A DNA stretch of 64,000 nt from Streptococcus oralis (GCF_001983955.1 NZ_CP019562.1:496001-560000), one strand, 5' to 3'. Shown: positions 16,931 to 25,462, numbered from the stretch's first letter. Notes: a model not told the origin generated them from the letters alone. Made by a program: numbers and translations.

Positions 16931-18256
16931 ATGGCTAAAAAAGGTGCTCTAACAGGCTTGCTCCTGTTTGGAATATTTTTTGGTGCGGGAAACTTGATTT
17001 TTCCACCTTCTCTAGGTGCCCTATCTGGAGAACAGTTTCTTCCTGCCATCGCAGGTTTTGTCTTTTCAGGTGTCGGTATTGCCGTCTTGACACTTATCAT
17101 CGGAACACTCAATCCTAAAGGATACATTTATGAGATTTCTAAGAAAATCTCACCTTGGTTTGCGACTCTATATCTTGCAGTCCTCTATCTATCGATTGGC
17201 CCCTTCTTTGCCATTCCACGTACAGCAACAACAGCTTACGAGGTCGGCATCAGCCCTCTCTTGTCTGAATCAAATAAAGGCCTAGGATTGATTGTCTTTA
17301 CTGTGCTTTACTTTGCAGCGGCTTATTTGATTTCACTTAATCCATCAAAGATTTTGGATCGAATTGGACGTATCTTAACGCCAGTCTTTGCTTTGTTGAT
17401 CGTTATCTTGGTTGTACTAGGTGCCTTCAAATACGGTGGAACAAGTCCTCAAACTGCTTCAGCTGCTTATCAAGCTTCTGCTTTTGGGACAGGTTTCCTA
17501 GAAGGTTATAACACTTTGGATGCCCTTGCCTCAGTTGCCTTCAGTGTGATTGCAGTTCAAACTTTGAAACAACTTGGATTCTCCAGTAAGAAAGAATACA
17601 TTTCAACTATTTGGGTGGTTGGTATCGTTGTAGCTCTTGCTTTCAGCGCTCTTTACATTGGTTTAGGATTCCTTGGAAATCATTTCCCAGTACCAGCTGA
17701 AGTGATGAAGGGTGGAACACCAGGTGTTTATATCTTGTCGCAAGCAACTCAGGAAATCTTTGGTTCAACAGCTCAACTCTTCCTTGCTGTTATGGTAACT
17801 GTAACCTGCTTCACAACGACAGTTGGATTGATTGTGTCTACAGCTGAGTTCTTTAATGGACGTTTCCCACAAATCAGCTACAAGGTCTATGCCACTGCCT
17901 TTACCTTGATTGGGTTTGCTATTGCAAACCTTGGTCTTGATGCAATTATTAAGTACTCAGTGCCAGTACTGGTAATCTTGTACCCAATCACCATCGCCAT
18001 TGTGATGATCGTGATTGTTAATAAGTTTGTAGCCCTATCAACACCGGGCATGCAGTTAACTATTGGGCTTGTTACAGCTATTGCTCTTGCAAGTGTCCTT
18101 GGAAGTTCCTTTAAAATTGAGTTTCTAGAAAATCTGATTAATGCCCTTCCGTTTGCGTCAGCCTCTCTTCCATGGCTAGTGCCAGCTATTATCGGAATCT
18201 TGCTTTCATTGGTTCTACCAAACAAACAAGAGAGTGATGTTTTTGAGATGGAATAA
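16931..18256 (+). CDS. brnQ: Branched-chain amino-acid transporter BrnQ
   Basis: A 441-residue LIVCS-family carrier that imports leucine, isoleucine and valine with a cation. It is strongly hydrophobic, with about 12 membrane segments and the conserved N-terminal motif LLLFGIFFGAGNLIFPPSLG (residues about 9-28). The ATG at 16931 is preceded by AAGGAGATTTTT. An upstream in-frame ATG at 16850 lies before the promoter and is not used. Monocistronic, ended by a strong bidirectional terminator. Confidence 0.93.
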   Translation: MAKKGALTGLLLFGIFFGAGNLIFPPSLGALSGEQFLPAIAGFVFSGVGIAVLTLIIGTLNPKGYIYEISKKISPWFATLYLAVLYLSIGPFFAIPRTATTAYEVGISPLLSESNKGLGLIVFTVLYFAAAYLISLNPSKILDRIGRILTPVFALLIVILVVLGAFKYGGTSPQTASAAYQASAFGTGFLEGYNTLDALASVAFSVIAVQTLKQLGFSSKKEYISTIWVVGIVVALAFSALYIGLGFLGNHFPVPAEVMKGGTPGVYILSQATQEIFGSTAQLFLAVMVTVTCFTTTVGLIVSTAEFFNGRFPQISYKVYATAFTLIGFAIANLGLDAIIKYSVPVLVILYPITIAIVMIVIVNKFVALSTPGMQLTIGLVTAIALASVLGSSFKIEFLENLINALPFASASLPWLVPAIIGILLSLVLPNKQESDVFEME

Positions 18257-18289
18257 AAAAAATTCTTGGTCATCGACCAAGAATTTTTT
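18257..18289. terminator. Bidirectional terminator, brnQ / lipoprotein gene
   Basis: A perfect 15-bp stem, AAAAAATTCTTGGTC with GACCAAGAATTTTTT, serves two convergent genes. Confidence 0.9.
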
Positions 18290-18305
18290 GTATGAGCACG
18301 ACTCA

Positions 18306-18857
18306 TTAGTTGGTTTGTTCAGTATAACCAGCTTCTTTAAGCTTTTTTTTCGAAGCAGCAAAGCTTACACGGTTTCCAATACCATAATATTCATTCGGCA
18401 TTGCTTTTTTCAGTTCGTCAAGACTTGCGACAGACATGTCAACCTCGATGTTTTGGATAACTTTTTCGTCTTGAATTTCAACTTTTTGTGTAACCCCTTT
18501 GACCCCTTCATAACCTTTATTAGTATCGTCAACAATTTGCTTAATACCTTCCGCGGTATTATTAAGTTTCTCAGGGTCAAATACATTATGAGCAGTTTGT
18601 TTTACAACATCATCCCCCTTTACAGTATAAGTCAAGGTAGAATGAATTCCAGGTTTGCTATTGTGGACAAATGTGTGGGTTTCTGTCTCATCTTTCTTTT
18701 CAGATGATTGTTGGCTGCTCTGCTTGGTCTCGCTTGACTGAGTTGTTTTATCTTCTTTGGTACTGCTGCTAGAAGGCGTTGATGCTTGTTTGGAGCATCC
18801 GAGTAGGAGGACAAGTGAAGCCACTAGGGCTAGTGAAGTTTTAACAAGAGTTTTCAT
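18306..18857 (-). CDS. DUF1307 lipoprotein (YehR-like), copy 1
   Basis: A 183-residue surface lipoprotein. The N-terminus is a lipoprotein signal with lipobox VLLLGC (Cys near residue 22), followed by a Ser/Thr/Lys/Gln-rich linker (residues 25-60) and a DUF1307/YehR-like domain (from HTFVH to the end). Function not established. The ATG at 18857 follows GAAAGGAAATTCC; an ATG 21 nt upstream lacks a ribosome binding site. It is a paralogue of the gene at 19175-19726. Both have their own promoter, so they are a tandem duplication and not an operon. Confidence 0.85.
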   Translation of the reverse strand: MKTLVKTSLALVASLVLLLGCSKQASTPSSSSTKEDKTTQSSETKQSSQQSSEKKDETETHTFVHNSKPGIHSTLTYTVKGDDVVKQTAHNVFDPEKLNNTAEGIKQIVDDTNKGYEGVKGVTQKVEIQDEKVIQNIEVDMSVASLDELKKAMPNEYYGIGNRVSFAASKKKLKEAGYTEQTN

Positions 18858-18888
18858 GGAATTTCCTTTCATAATCAAAGTATTTTGT

Positions 18889-18917
18889 ATTATAACATGA
18901 TTCTACTACAAAATCAA
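18889..18917 (-). promoter_or_regulatory. Promoter of lipoprotein copy 1
   Basis: On the minus strand TTGATT, 17-nt spacer, TATAAT. The rest of the 18918-19104 gap shows no gene I can support. Confidence 0.7.
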
Positions 18918-19104
18918 CTAGACCTCCCCTCTCATCTGACTTGACATGACAACGAATAGAAATTAGTCTAACGATTAAAGTTTTGTCTCTATCTGTTTCA
19001 AAAATCTTTTATCATATGGTTTATAAGGGTGTGAAGTTTCAAATGCACTTTTTATGGGATGGGGAGGAATCTATTGGACTCATCAGTTAGGAATATAGTA
19101 AAAT

Positions 19105-19140
19105 ACCCCAAGAGTTAGAGTTGTGTCTAACTTTTGGGGT
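19105..19140 (-). terminator. Terminator of lipoprotein copy 2
   Basis: ACCCCAAGAGTTAGA (19105-19119) pairs with TCTAACTTTTGGGGT (19126-19140). The stem is strong; the minus-strand T tract is only moderate. Confidence 0.7.
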
Positions 19141-19174
19141 GGACCTACACTAGTCTATATGAAATTTTAGGAGA

Positions 19175-19726
19175 TTAGTTCGTCTTTTCTGTGAATCCCA
19201 TTTTTTCCAGTGCTTTTTTAGAGTTTGAGAAACTGACACGATTACCGATACCAGAATATTCTTCAGGAAGTGCTTTTCTAAGTTCGTTAATGCTTGCAAC
19301 TGAGAAATCAACTTCTAGATCTTGAACAACTTTTCCATCTTTGATTTCAATCGTTTGTTTAACACCTTTGAGTCCATTATAACCTTTGTATTTTTCTTCG
19401 ATAAAACTCTTGACATCTTCTGGAGTTGCACCAAGGATTTCAGGATCAGCAATGTTATTAGCTGATTGCTTGATAACATTGTCGCCTTCTACAGTATAAA
19501 CCAAGGTAGAAGTGATTCCAGAATTATTTTTGTTTACAAAGGTATGTGTCTTAGTTGTTTCTTTCTTTTCAGATGATTGTTGGCTGCTTTGTTTGCTCTC
19601 ACTTGACTGAGTTGTTGTGTCTTCTTTGGTACTGCTGTTGGTAGGTGTTGATGCTTGTTTGGAACATCCGAGCAGGAGGACAAGTGAAGCCACAAGGGCT
19701 AGTGATACTTTAAAGTATGATTTCAT
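19175..19726 (-). CDS. DUF1307 lipoprotein (YehR-like), copy 2
   Basis: A 183-residue lipoprotein, the same length as its neighbour. The signal peptide is nearly identical (SLALVASLVLLLGCSKQAST), and so is the Ser/Thr/Gln linker. The DUF1307 domain is more divergent. The two share the ending GIGNRVSF followed by basic helices and a C-terminal TN. Shared upstream sequence (TATTATAACATG region) shows that the duplication included the promoter. Function unknown. Confidence 0.85.
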   Translation of the reverse strand: MKSYFKVSLALVASLVLLLGCSKQASTPTNSSTKEDTTTQSSESKQSSQQSSEKKETTKTHTFVNKNNSGITSTLVYTVEGDNVIKQSANNIADPEILGATPEDVKSFIEEKYKGYNGLKGVKQTIEIKDGKVVQDLEVDFSVASINELRKALPEEYSGIGNRVSFSNSKKALEKMGFTEKTN

Positions 19727-19761
19727 ATTTTTTACTTTCCTTTCATAATCAAAGTATTTGT

Positions 19762-19790
19762 ATTATAACATGGATCTATAGTGAAAGCAA
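19762..19790 (-). promoter_or_regulatory. Promoter of lipoprotein copy 2
   Basis: On the minus strand TTGCTT (19790-19785), 17-nt spacer, TATAAT (19767-19762). Confidence 0.7.
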
Positions 19791-19836
19791 CTAAACACAG
19801 TTTTTCTCCTTTTGAGAAGGAGTCTGACTAGAAAAA

Positions 19837-19845
19837 TGTTATAAT
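19837..19845 (+). promoter_or_regulatory. Extended -10 promoter of M42 peptidase operon
   Basis: TGTTATAAT 20 nt before the ATG at 19866; AAAGAGGTG is the ribosome binding site. Confidence 0.6.
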
Positions 19846-19865
19846 GGTAGGAAAGAGGTGAAGAA

Positions 19866-20903
19866 ATGAATCAGACTATAAACTATATCAAAGAACTAAC
19901 CGCTATTGCATCTCCAACAGGATTTACTCGTGAGATCTCAGACTATCTAGTCCATACTTTAGAAGAGCTTGGTTACCAGCCTGTTCGTACAGCCAAGGGT
20001 GGTGTCAATGTTACTATTAAAGGTCAAAATGATGACCAACACCGCTATGTGACTGCCCATGTGGATACGCTGGGTGCTATTGTCCGTGCAGTCAAACCAG
20101 ATGGCCGTCTCAAATTAGATCGTATCGGTGGTTTCCCTTGGAACATGATTGAGGGAGAAAACTGTACCGTTCATGTGGCTAGCACAGGTCAAACGGTATC
20201 TGGAACCATCCTCATCCACCAGACTTCTTGCCATGTCTACAAAGATGCAGGAACTGCTGAACGCACTCAGGACAATATGGAAGTGCGTTTGGACGAAAAA
20301 GTAACCAATGAAAAGGAAACGCGCGCCTTGGGCATCGAGGTTGGCGACTTTATCAGTTTTGACCCGCGAACTGTCGTGACAGAGACTGGTTTTATTAAGT
20401 CTCGCCACTTGGATGACAAGGTCAGCGCAGCAATTTTGCTCAATCTTCTTCGTTTTTATAAGGAAGAGGGGATTGCATTGCCAGTAACAACTCATTTTGC
20501 TTTTTCAGTCTTCGAAGAGGTGGGCCACGGTGCTAACTCCAATATTCCAACTCAAGTGGTGGAATATCTAGCTGTCGATATGGGGGCAATGGGAGATGAC
20601 CAGCAGACGGATGAGTATACAGTTTCTATCTGTGTCAAGGACGCTTCAGGTCCCTATCACTATGACTTCCGTCAACATTTAGTAGCTTTGGCGAAGGAGC
20701 AAGATATTCCATTTAAGCTCGACATTTATCCATTTTACGGTTCGGATGCTTCCGCAGCTATGTCAGCAGGAGCAGAGGTTAAGCATGCCCTCCTTGGAGC
20801 TGGTATTGAATCCAGTCACTCTTACGAACGAACACACATTGATTCGGTCGTGGCGACTGAGCGTATGGTTGATGCCTATCTCAAGAGTGCATTGGTAGAC
20901 TAA
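19866..20903 (+). CDS. M42-family aminopeptidase
   Basis: A 345-residue metallo-aminopeptidase of the M42 (glutamyl aminopeptidase/FrvX) family, cytoplasmic, usually a tetrahedral dodecamer that trims short peptides. Metal-binding motifs are in place: TAHVDTLGAIV near residue 61, the bridging Asp in HLDDKV near 181, VFEEVGHGAN near 213 and VDMGAMGD near 238, with the last His in ESSHSYERTH near 320. First gene of an operon with the HIT protein and dacB. Exact peptide preference is not visible. Confidence 0.88.
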   Translation: MNQTINYIKELTAIASPTGFTREISDYLVHTLEELGYQPVRTAKGGVNVTIKGQNDDQHRYVTAHVDTLGAIVRAVKPDGRLKLDRIGGFPWNMIEGENCTVHVASTGQTVSGTILIHQTSCHVYKDAGTAERTQDNMEVRLDEKVTNEKETRALGIEVGDFISFDPRTVVTETGFIKSRHLDDKVSAAILLNLLRFYKEEGIALPVTTHFAFSVFEEVGHGANSNIPTQVVEYLAVDMGAMGDDQQTDEYTVSICVKDASGPYHYDFRQHLVALAKEQDIPFKLDIYPFYGSDASAAMSAGAEVKHALLGAGIESSHSYERTHIDSVVATERMVDAYLKSALVD

Positions 20904-20904
20904 T

Positions 20905-21366
20905 ATGTGCTTGATTTGTCAAAGAATTGAATGGATCAAGGCAGGGGAAAATCCTTACTTTGTAAAAGAACTAGAAACAGGCTATGTTGTCATTGGAGAC
21001 CATCAATACTTTAAGGGCTATACCTTATTTCTAGCAAAAGAGCATGTCACAGAACTTCACCATATGGAGACTTCTGAAAAACTGCGTTTTCTAGAGGAAA
21101 TGAGTTTGGTCCAAGAATCTGTTGCCAAAGCGTTTAAAGCTGAAAAGATGAATATTGAACTCCTAGGAAATGGAGATGCCCACGCTCATTGGCATCTTTT
21201 TCCGCGAAGAGCAGGTGATATGAAGAGTCATGGATTGAATGGCCGTGGGCCAGTCTGGTGGGTGCCCTGGGAAGAAATGGCGGCAGAAGATTGCCAAGTA
21301 CAATCGCCAGAGCTGGAAGAGATGATTAAAATCTTATCTCATGAATTGGAGAAGCATTTGGCCTAA
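20905..21366 (+). CDS. HIT-family protein
   Basis: A 153-residue histidine-triad nucleotide hydrolase/transferase-like protein. The triad reads HAHWHLFPR near residue 92, where the usual motif is HxHxH, and an N-terminal CLICQ pair could bind zinc. The start (ATG 20905) lies one nt after the preceding stop and has no clear ribosome binding site, so it should depend on translational coupling. Substrate unknown; many HIT proteins cleave AMP-linked compounds. Confidence 0.85.
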   Translation: MCLICQRIEWIKAGENPYFVKELETGYVVIGDHQYFKGYTLFLAKEHVTELHHMETSEKLRFLEEMSLVQESVAKAFKAEKMNIELLGNGDAHAHWHLFPRRAGDMKSHGLNGRGPVWWVPWEEMAAEDCQVQSPELEEMIKILSHELEKHLA

Positions 21367-21383
21367 GAGAGAGGAAGAAAGAA

Positions 21384-22100
21384 ATGAAAAAAAGATATGT
21401 CATTTTATCTGGTTTACTAGCATTGACTCTTGCAGCTTGTTCGCAAGAAAAAACCAAAGTTGAAGAAAATACTCAAAAGACGGAGCAAAGCAGTCAACCG
21501 GAAGGAACTGTAGGAAGCAAATCCCAAGCCTCTAGTCAGAAGAAGGCAGAAGTTGTCAATAAGGGAGACTACTATAGTATTCAAGGGAAGTACGATGAAA
21601 TCGTCATAGCTAATAAGCACTATCCTTTGTCAAAAGACTATAATCCAGGAGAAAATCCAACAGCTAAAGCAGAGTTGCTGAAGCTCATTGCAGCAATGCA
21701 AGCGGCTGGCTACCCAATCAGCGATCACTACAGTGGTTTTAGAAGTTATGAAACTCAAACCAAACTTTATCAAGACTATGTGAATCAAGATGGTAAGGAA
21801 GCTGCTGATCGCTACTCAGCTCGCCCAGGTTATAGTGAACACCAAACAGGTCTTGCATTTGACCTTATTGGGACAGATGGAGATTTAGTTACTGAAGAAA
21901 AGGCGGCCCAGTGGCTCTTGGATCATGCGGCTGACTATGGCTTTGTTGTTCGCTATCTCAAAGGCAAGGAAAAAGAGACTGGCTACATGGCGGAAGAATG
22001 GCATCTTCGCTACGTCGGAAAAGAAGCCAAAGAAATTGCTGCAAGTGGTCTCAGTTTGGAAGAGTACTATGGCTTTGAAGGCGGAGATTACGTCGATTAA
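21384..22100 (+). CDS. dacB: LD-carboxypeptidase DacB (LdcB)
   Basis: A 238-residue surface lipoprotein (lipobox LTLAAC, Cys near residue 19) of the VanY/M15B family. It removes the terminal D-Ala from tetrapeptide stems of peptidoglycan after DacA has made them. Zinc-site residues are visible in SGFRSYETQ (near 116), SARPGYSEHQTGLAFDL (His and Asp near 151-158) and EEWHLRYVG (His near 208). A polar linker (25-55) joins it to the membrane. GAGAGGAAGAAAGAA precedes the ATG. Confidence 0.9.
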   Translation: MKKRYVILSGLLALTLAACSQEKTKVEENTQKTEQSSQPEGTVGSKSQASSQKKAEVVNKGDYYSIQGKYDEIVIANKHYPLSKDYNPGENPTAKAELLKLIAAMQAAGYPISDHYSGFRSYETQTKLYQDYVNQDGKEAADRYSARPGYSEHQTGLAFDLIGTDGDLVTEEKAAQWLLDHAADYGFVVRYLKGKEKETGYMAEEWHLRYVGKEAKEIAASGLSLEEYYGFEGGDYVD

Positions 22101-22116
22101 AAACGAAAGTTTTCTC

Positions 22117-22144
22117 TTGCATTTTTAGATAAATAGTGTATAAT
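22117..22144 (+). promoter_or_regulatory. Promoter of rplK-rplA
   Basis: TTGCAT, 16-nt spacer, TATAAT. The leader of about 75 nt contains two hairpins: GTATG with CATAC (22151-22167), and TTGTGG...CCACAA (22168-22208) ending just before AAAGGAGG. Confidence 0.7.
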
Positions 22145-22222
22145 GGAAAGGTATGTGTAAAGCATACTTGTGGGAGGTAAAAATCTCTAATTACCGCCAA
22201 AACCACAAAGGAGGATTTAAAA

Positions 22223-22648
22223 ATGGCTAAAAAAGTCGAAAAACTTGTAAAATTGCAAATCCCTGCTGGTAAAGCTACACCAGCTCCACCAGTTGGACCT
22301 GCTCTTGGTCAAGCTGGTATCAACATCATGGGATTCACAAAAGAGTTCAACGCTCGTACAGCTGACCAAGCTGGTATGATCATTCCAGTTGTTATCTCAG
22401 TATACGAAGACAAATCATTTACTTTCGTTACAAAAACACCACCAGCTGCTGTTCTTTTGAAAAAAGCTGCAGGTGTTGAAAAAGGATCAGGTACACCTAA
22501 CAAAACTAAAGTTGCTACAGTTACTCGTGCACAAGTACAAGAAATTGCAGAAACTAAGATGCCAGATTTGAACGCAGCAAACATTGAGTCTGCAATGCGT
22601 ATGATCGAAGGTACTGCTCGTTCTATGGGATTCACTGTTGTTGACTAA
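22223..22648 (+). CDS. rplK: 50S ribosomal protein L11
   Basis: The 141-residue L11 protein binds the GTPase-associated region of 23S rRNA and takes part in factor-dependent GTP hydrolysis and the stringent response. The N-terminal signature [20 protein letters not shown] and the C-terminal RNA-binding domain are complete. Codon use is highly biased, as expected for ribosomal genes. AAAGGAGG gives a strong start. First gene of rplK-rplA. Confidence 0.98.
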   Translation: MAKKVEKLVKLQIPAGKATPAPPVGPALGQAGINIMGFTKEFNARTADQAGMIIPVVISVYEDKSFTFVTKTPPAAVLLKKAAGVEKGSGTPNKTKVATVTRAQVQEIAETKMPDLNAANIESAMRMIEGTARSMGFTVVD

Positions 22649-22664
22649 TCAATAACACCCCCAA

Positions 22665-22735
22665 TATAACCCGCAAGACTTCATCATTTCGAGAAGTGAC
22701 GTGGGAGATGAAAATCGATTGAACCACTTACAAGG
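22665..22735 (+). promoter_or_regulatory. Probable L1-binding autoregulatory site
   Basis: The rplK-rplA gap folds into CCCGC-AAG-ACTTC (22670-22682) pairing with GAAGT-GAC-GTGGG (22693-22705). It is followed by GTGGGAG and GATGAAAATC, which resemble the L1-binding elements of 23S rRNA. By family knowledge L1 represses its own operon; that this is the site is inference. Confidence 0.5.
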
Positions 22736-22745
22736 AGAATAGAAA

Positions 22746-23435
22746 ATGGCTAAAAAAAGCAAACAACTTCGTGCTGCTCTTGAAAAAATCGACAGCACAA
22801 AAGCATACAGTGTAGAAGAAGCTGTAGCACTTGCAAAAGAAACTAACTTTGCAAAATTTGACGCAACTGTAGAAGTTGCTTACAACTTGAACATCGACGT
22901 TAAAAAAGCTGACCAACAAATCCGTGGCGCAATGGTATTGCCAAACGGTACTGGTAAAACTTCACGCGTTCTTGTTTTCGCACGTGGTGCAAAAGCTGAA
23001 GAAGCAAAAGCTGCTGGTGCAGACTTTGTTGGTGAAGATGACCTTGTTGCGAAAATCAACGACGGTTGGTTGGACTTCGACGTAGTTATCGCTACACCTG
23101 ACATGATGGCTCTTGTTGGACGTCTTGGACGTGTCCTTGGACCACGTAACTTGATGCCAAACCCTAAAACTGGTACTGTAACAATGGATGTTGCTAAAGC
23201 AGTTGAAGAGTCTAAAGGTGGTAAAATCACTTACCGTGCTGACCGTGCAGGTAACGTTCAAGCAATCATCGGTAAAGTATCATTTGAAGCTGAAAAATTG
23301 GTTGAAAACTTCAAAGCTTTCAACGAAACAATTCAAAAAGCAAAACCAGCTACAGCTAAAGGAACTTACGTAACAAACTTGACAATCACAACTACTCAAG
23401 GTGTTGGTATCAAGGTTGATGTAAACTCACTTTAA
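22746..23435 (+). CDS. rplA: 50S ribosomal protein L1
   Basis: The 229-residue L1 protein forms the mobile L1 stalk that helps release E-site tRNA, and acts as a translational repressor in many bacteria. The signature segment [20 protein letters not shown] near residue 120 and the closing [11 protein letters not shown] are intact. ACAAGGAG lies before the ATG. Highly biased codons. Followed by a strong terminator. Confidence 0.98.
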
Positions 23436-23449
23436 TTAACAGATTTTTA

Positions 23450-23478
23450 AAAACGAGTACGAATGTGCTCGTTTTTTA
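23450..23478 (+). terminator. Terminator after rplA
   Basis: AAAACGAGTAC (23450-23460) pairs with GTGCTCGTTTT (23465-23475), then T residues. Confidence 0.85.
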
Positions 23479-23835
23479 GGTACAACGAGCATTCCGTTCA
23501 TCTGAGGTGTAAGTCCTCTGTGGCTACCATATACTAGTAAACCCAAAAGTGATTCCCAAGCCTGACTATTGTGAGTAGCTGATCGAACGGCATTAGGATA
23601 GACTGTTTAAGTCTGACGTTGGAAATAAGAATCGACAGAGAAAGAGATAGAGAAATCTTGGCTATACGAATAGGCATGTGATAGTAAAGCGTATATAGCG
23701 GATAAGGAGGCCAGCAACTCTAAAGTACAAATATGTAGCCGTAACCTATATGCGTAAACTACGTGAGCAATTGAATTCGAACTAGAGAGGTGATTAATAG
23801 ATTTATGCCTATAGTCATGGCAGCTTGTATGCTTT
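23479..23835 (+). ncRNA. Group II intron-like 5' fragment, no RT gene
   Basis: About 350 nt without an open frame directly after a terminator, a favoured position for some bacterial group II introns. I see local hairpins (GAGG-TGTAAGT-CCTC at 23504-23518) and a long-range helix CCGTTC (23494-23499) with GAACGG (23585-23590). Stretches such as CTAAAGTACAAA and AGCCGTAACCT resemble the 5' domains of group II introns, from memory. No reverse transcriptase and no domain V were found, so this is probably a relic. It could also be an unrelated structured RNA. Confidence 0.45.
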
Positions 23836-23866
23836 TGATTCTAGTTTATCAAATAATAAATTAGAA

Positions 23867-23896
23867 TTGTCAGATAATATAATTTTGTGTTATAAT
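23867..23896 (+). promoter_or_regulatory. Promoter of methyltransferase gene
   Basis: TTGTCA (23867-23872), 18-nt spacer, extended -10 TGTTATAAT ending at 23896. Confidence 0.7.
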
Positions 23897-23919
23897 GAAG
23901 AAAAAATAGAGGTGTTCAA

Positions 23920-24678
23920 ATGTCAGAAGCAGGTCATAAGTTTTTAGCAAAACTGGGGAAAAAACGCTTACGTCCAGGTGGAAAACGTGCTACAGATTGG
24001 TTAATTGCGGAAGGAGGATTTTCAAAAGAAAAGAGAATACTAGAAGTTGCGTGCAATAGGGGAACTACAGCAATTGAGTTGGCACAGCGTTTTGGTTGTA
24101 AGATAACTGCTGTTGATATGGATGGACAAGCCTTAGAAGTGGCTAAAAAATCTGCTGAAACGGCAGGTGTTGGTCATTTGATCAGATTTGAAAGAGCAAA
24201 TGCAATGAAACTTCCTTATGAAGATGCTAGTTTTGATATTGTTATAAATGAAGCTATGCTGACTATGCAAACCGATCAAGCTAAGAAAAAATGTGTAATG
24301 GAGTATCTAAGGGTTTTAAAACCTGAAGGTCTTCTTTTGACACATGATGTGCTTCTTAAGGAAGCTAAAGAGTCTGTCAGACAGGAATTGTCACAAGCAA
24401 TTCATGTAAATGTAGGTCCTTTAACTCAAGATGGTTGGGAACAGGTGATGAGAGAATCAGGTTACCATGATGTGAAAATATTGACTGGTGAAATGACATT
24501 AATGAAATTATCAGGTATGATTTATGACGAAGGTTGGCTAGGAACTTTGAAAATTTGCGTAAATGCTTGTAAAAAGGAGAATAGAAAGCAGTTTTTAACT
24601 ATGTATAAAATGTTTGCTAAGAATAAACAGAAATTGGGCTTTATTGCTATGGCTAGTTATAAATCGTCAAATCGTTAG
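23920..24678 (+). CDS. SAM-dependent methyltransferase
   Basis: A 252-residue class I methyltransferase of the UbiE/MenG-like small-molecule type. Motif I is LEVACNRGTTAIELA (about residues 41-55), an unusual form of the DxGxGxG loop. Motif II gives the acidic ITAVDMD, and FDIVINEAMLTM follows. The N-terminus is basic (KFLAKLGKKRLRPGGKRAT). Substrate unknown. AGAGGTGTTCAA is the ribosome binding site. The next gene, apt, has its own promoter. Confidence 0.82.
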   Translation: MSEAGHKFLAKLGKKRLRPGGKRATDWLIAEGGFSKEKRILEVACNRGTTAIELAQRFGCKITAVDMDGQALEVAKKSAETAGVGHLIRFERANAMKLPYEDASFDIVINEAMLTMQTDQAKKKCVMEYLRVLKPEGLLLTHDVLLKEAKESVRQELSQAIHVNVGPLTQDGWEQVMRESGYHDVKILTGEMTLMKLSGMIYDEGWLGTLKICVNACKKENRKQFLTMYKMFAKNKQKLGFIAMASYKSSNR

Positions 24679-24723
24679 ATAATTATTGAAGTTAACTTTT
24701 CCTTTTTTCTTTCTTAAAAAATA

Positions 24724-24732
24724 TGCTATAAT
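24724..24732 (+). promoter_or_regulatory. Extended -10 promoter of apt
   Basis: TGCTATAAT about 32 nt before the apt ATG. Confidence 0.6.
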
Positions 24733-24764
24733 AGAGAGTAAAAAACTTTGAAAGAAAGAAAAAG

Positions 24765-25277
24765 ATGAATTTAAAAGATTATATCGCAACGATTGAAAAT
24801 TATCCTAAGGAAGGCATCACCTTCCGTGATATCAGCCCTTTGATGGCAGATGGAAATGCATATAGCTACGCTGTTCGTGAAATCGTTCAGTATGCAACGG
24901 ACAAGAAAATCGACATGATCGTGGGTCCAGAGGCTCGCGGATTTATTGTTGGCTGCCCAGTTGCTTTTGAGTTGGGAATTGGTTTTGCACCTGTTCGTAA
25001 GCCAGGAAAATTGCCACGTGAAGTCATTTCTGCTGATTATGAGAAAGAGTACGGTATTGATACCTTGACCATGCATGCTGATGCGATCAAGCCAGGCCAA
25101 CGTGTTCTCATCGTAGATGATCTTTTGGCAACAGGCGGAACTGTCAAGGCAACGATTGAGATGATTGAAAGACTTGGTGGAGTTGTAGCCGGTTGTGCTT
25201 TCTTGATTGAGTTGGATGAGCTTAAAGGCCGTGAAAAAATCGGAGACTACGATTACAAGGTTCTTATGCATTATTAA
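24765..25277 (+). CDS. apt: Adenine phosphoribosyltransferase
   Basis: Salvages adenine with PRPP to AMP, cytoplasmic. The 170-residue protein has the PRPP-binding motif [13 protein letters not shown] (about residues 119-131), the N-terminal [15 protein letters not shown] and [10 protein letters not shown]. Length is usual for the family. GAAAGAAAGAAAAAG precedes the ATG. It ends at a hairpin with a short T tract. Confidence 0.96.
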   Translation: MNLKDYIATIENYPKEGITFRDISPLMADGNAYSYAVREIVQYATDKKIDMIVGPEARGFIVGCPVAFELGIGFAPVRKPGKLPREVISADYEKEYGIDTLTMHADAIKPGQRVLIVDDLLATGGTVKATIEMIERLGGVVAGCAFLIELDELKGREKIGDYDYKVLMHY

Positions 25278-25278
25278 T

Positions 25279-25303
25279 GAAAACAGTCCTTGGGGCTGTT
25301 TTC
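25279..25303 (+). terminator. Terminator after apt
   Basis: GAAAACAGTCC pairs with GGGCTGTTTTC across a TTG loop; the T tail is weak. Confidence 0.6.
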
Positions 25304-25344
25304 TCTTCATCTGCTATATAAATTAACTATAGCTAGTTAGAGAA

Positions 25345-25382
25345 AAACTATAATTGAAAACTATATCTTCATACAGTATAAT
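25345..25382 (+). promoter_or_regulatory. metA promoter with MET-box-like half-sites
   Basis: TTGAAA (25354-25359), 17-nt spacer, TATAAT (25377-25382). Two copies of AAACTATA (25345-25352 and 25358-25365), 13 bp apart, surround the -35. They match half of the streptococcal MET-box bound by the LysR-type regulator of methionine genes; this role is inferred. Confidence 0.55.
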
Positions 25383-25462
25383 AAAGGGAAGAAGTATTTG
25401 GAGGTTTTTACTTTCAAACAGACAACATCATTCCCGAAATAGAGAACTGTTAGGAGGGTATT

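Noticed and set aside
23504..23835. Riboswitch in the long gap after rplA
   Set aside because: No expression platform before the next gene and an independent promoter at 23867; motifs fit intron-like RNA better.
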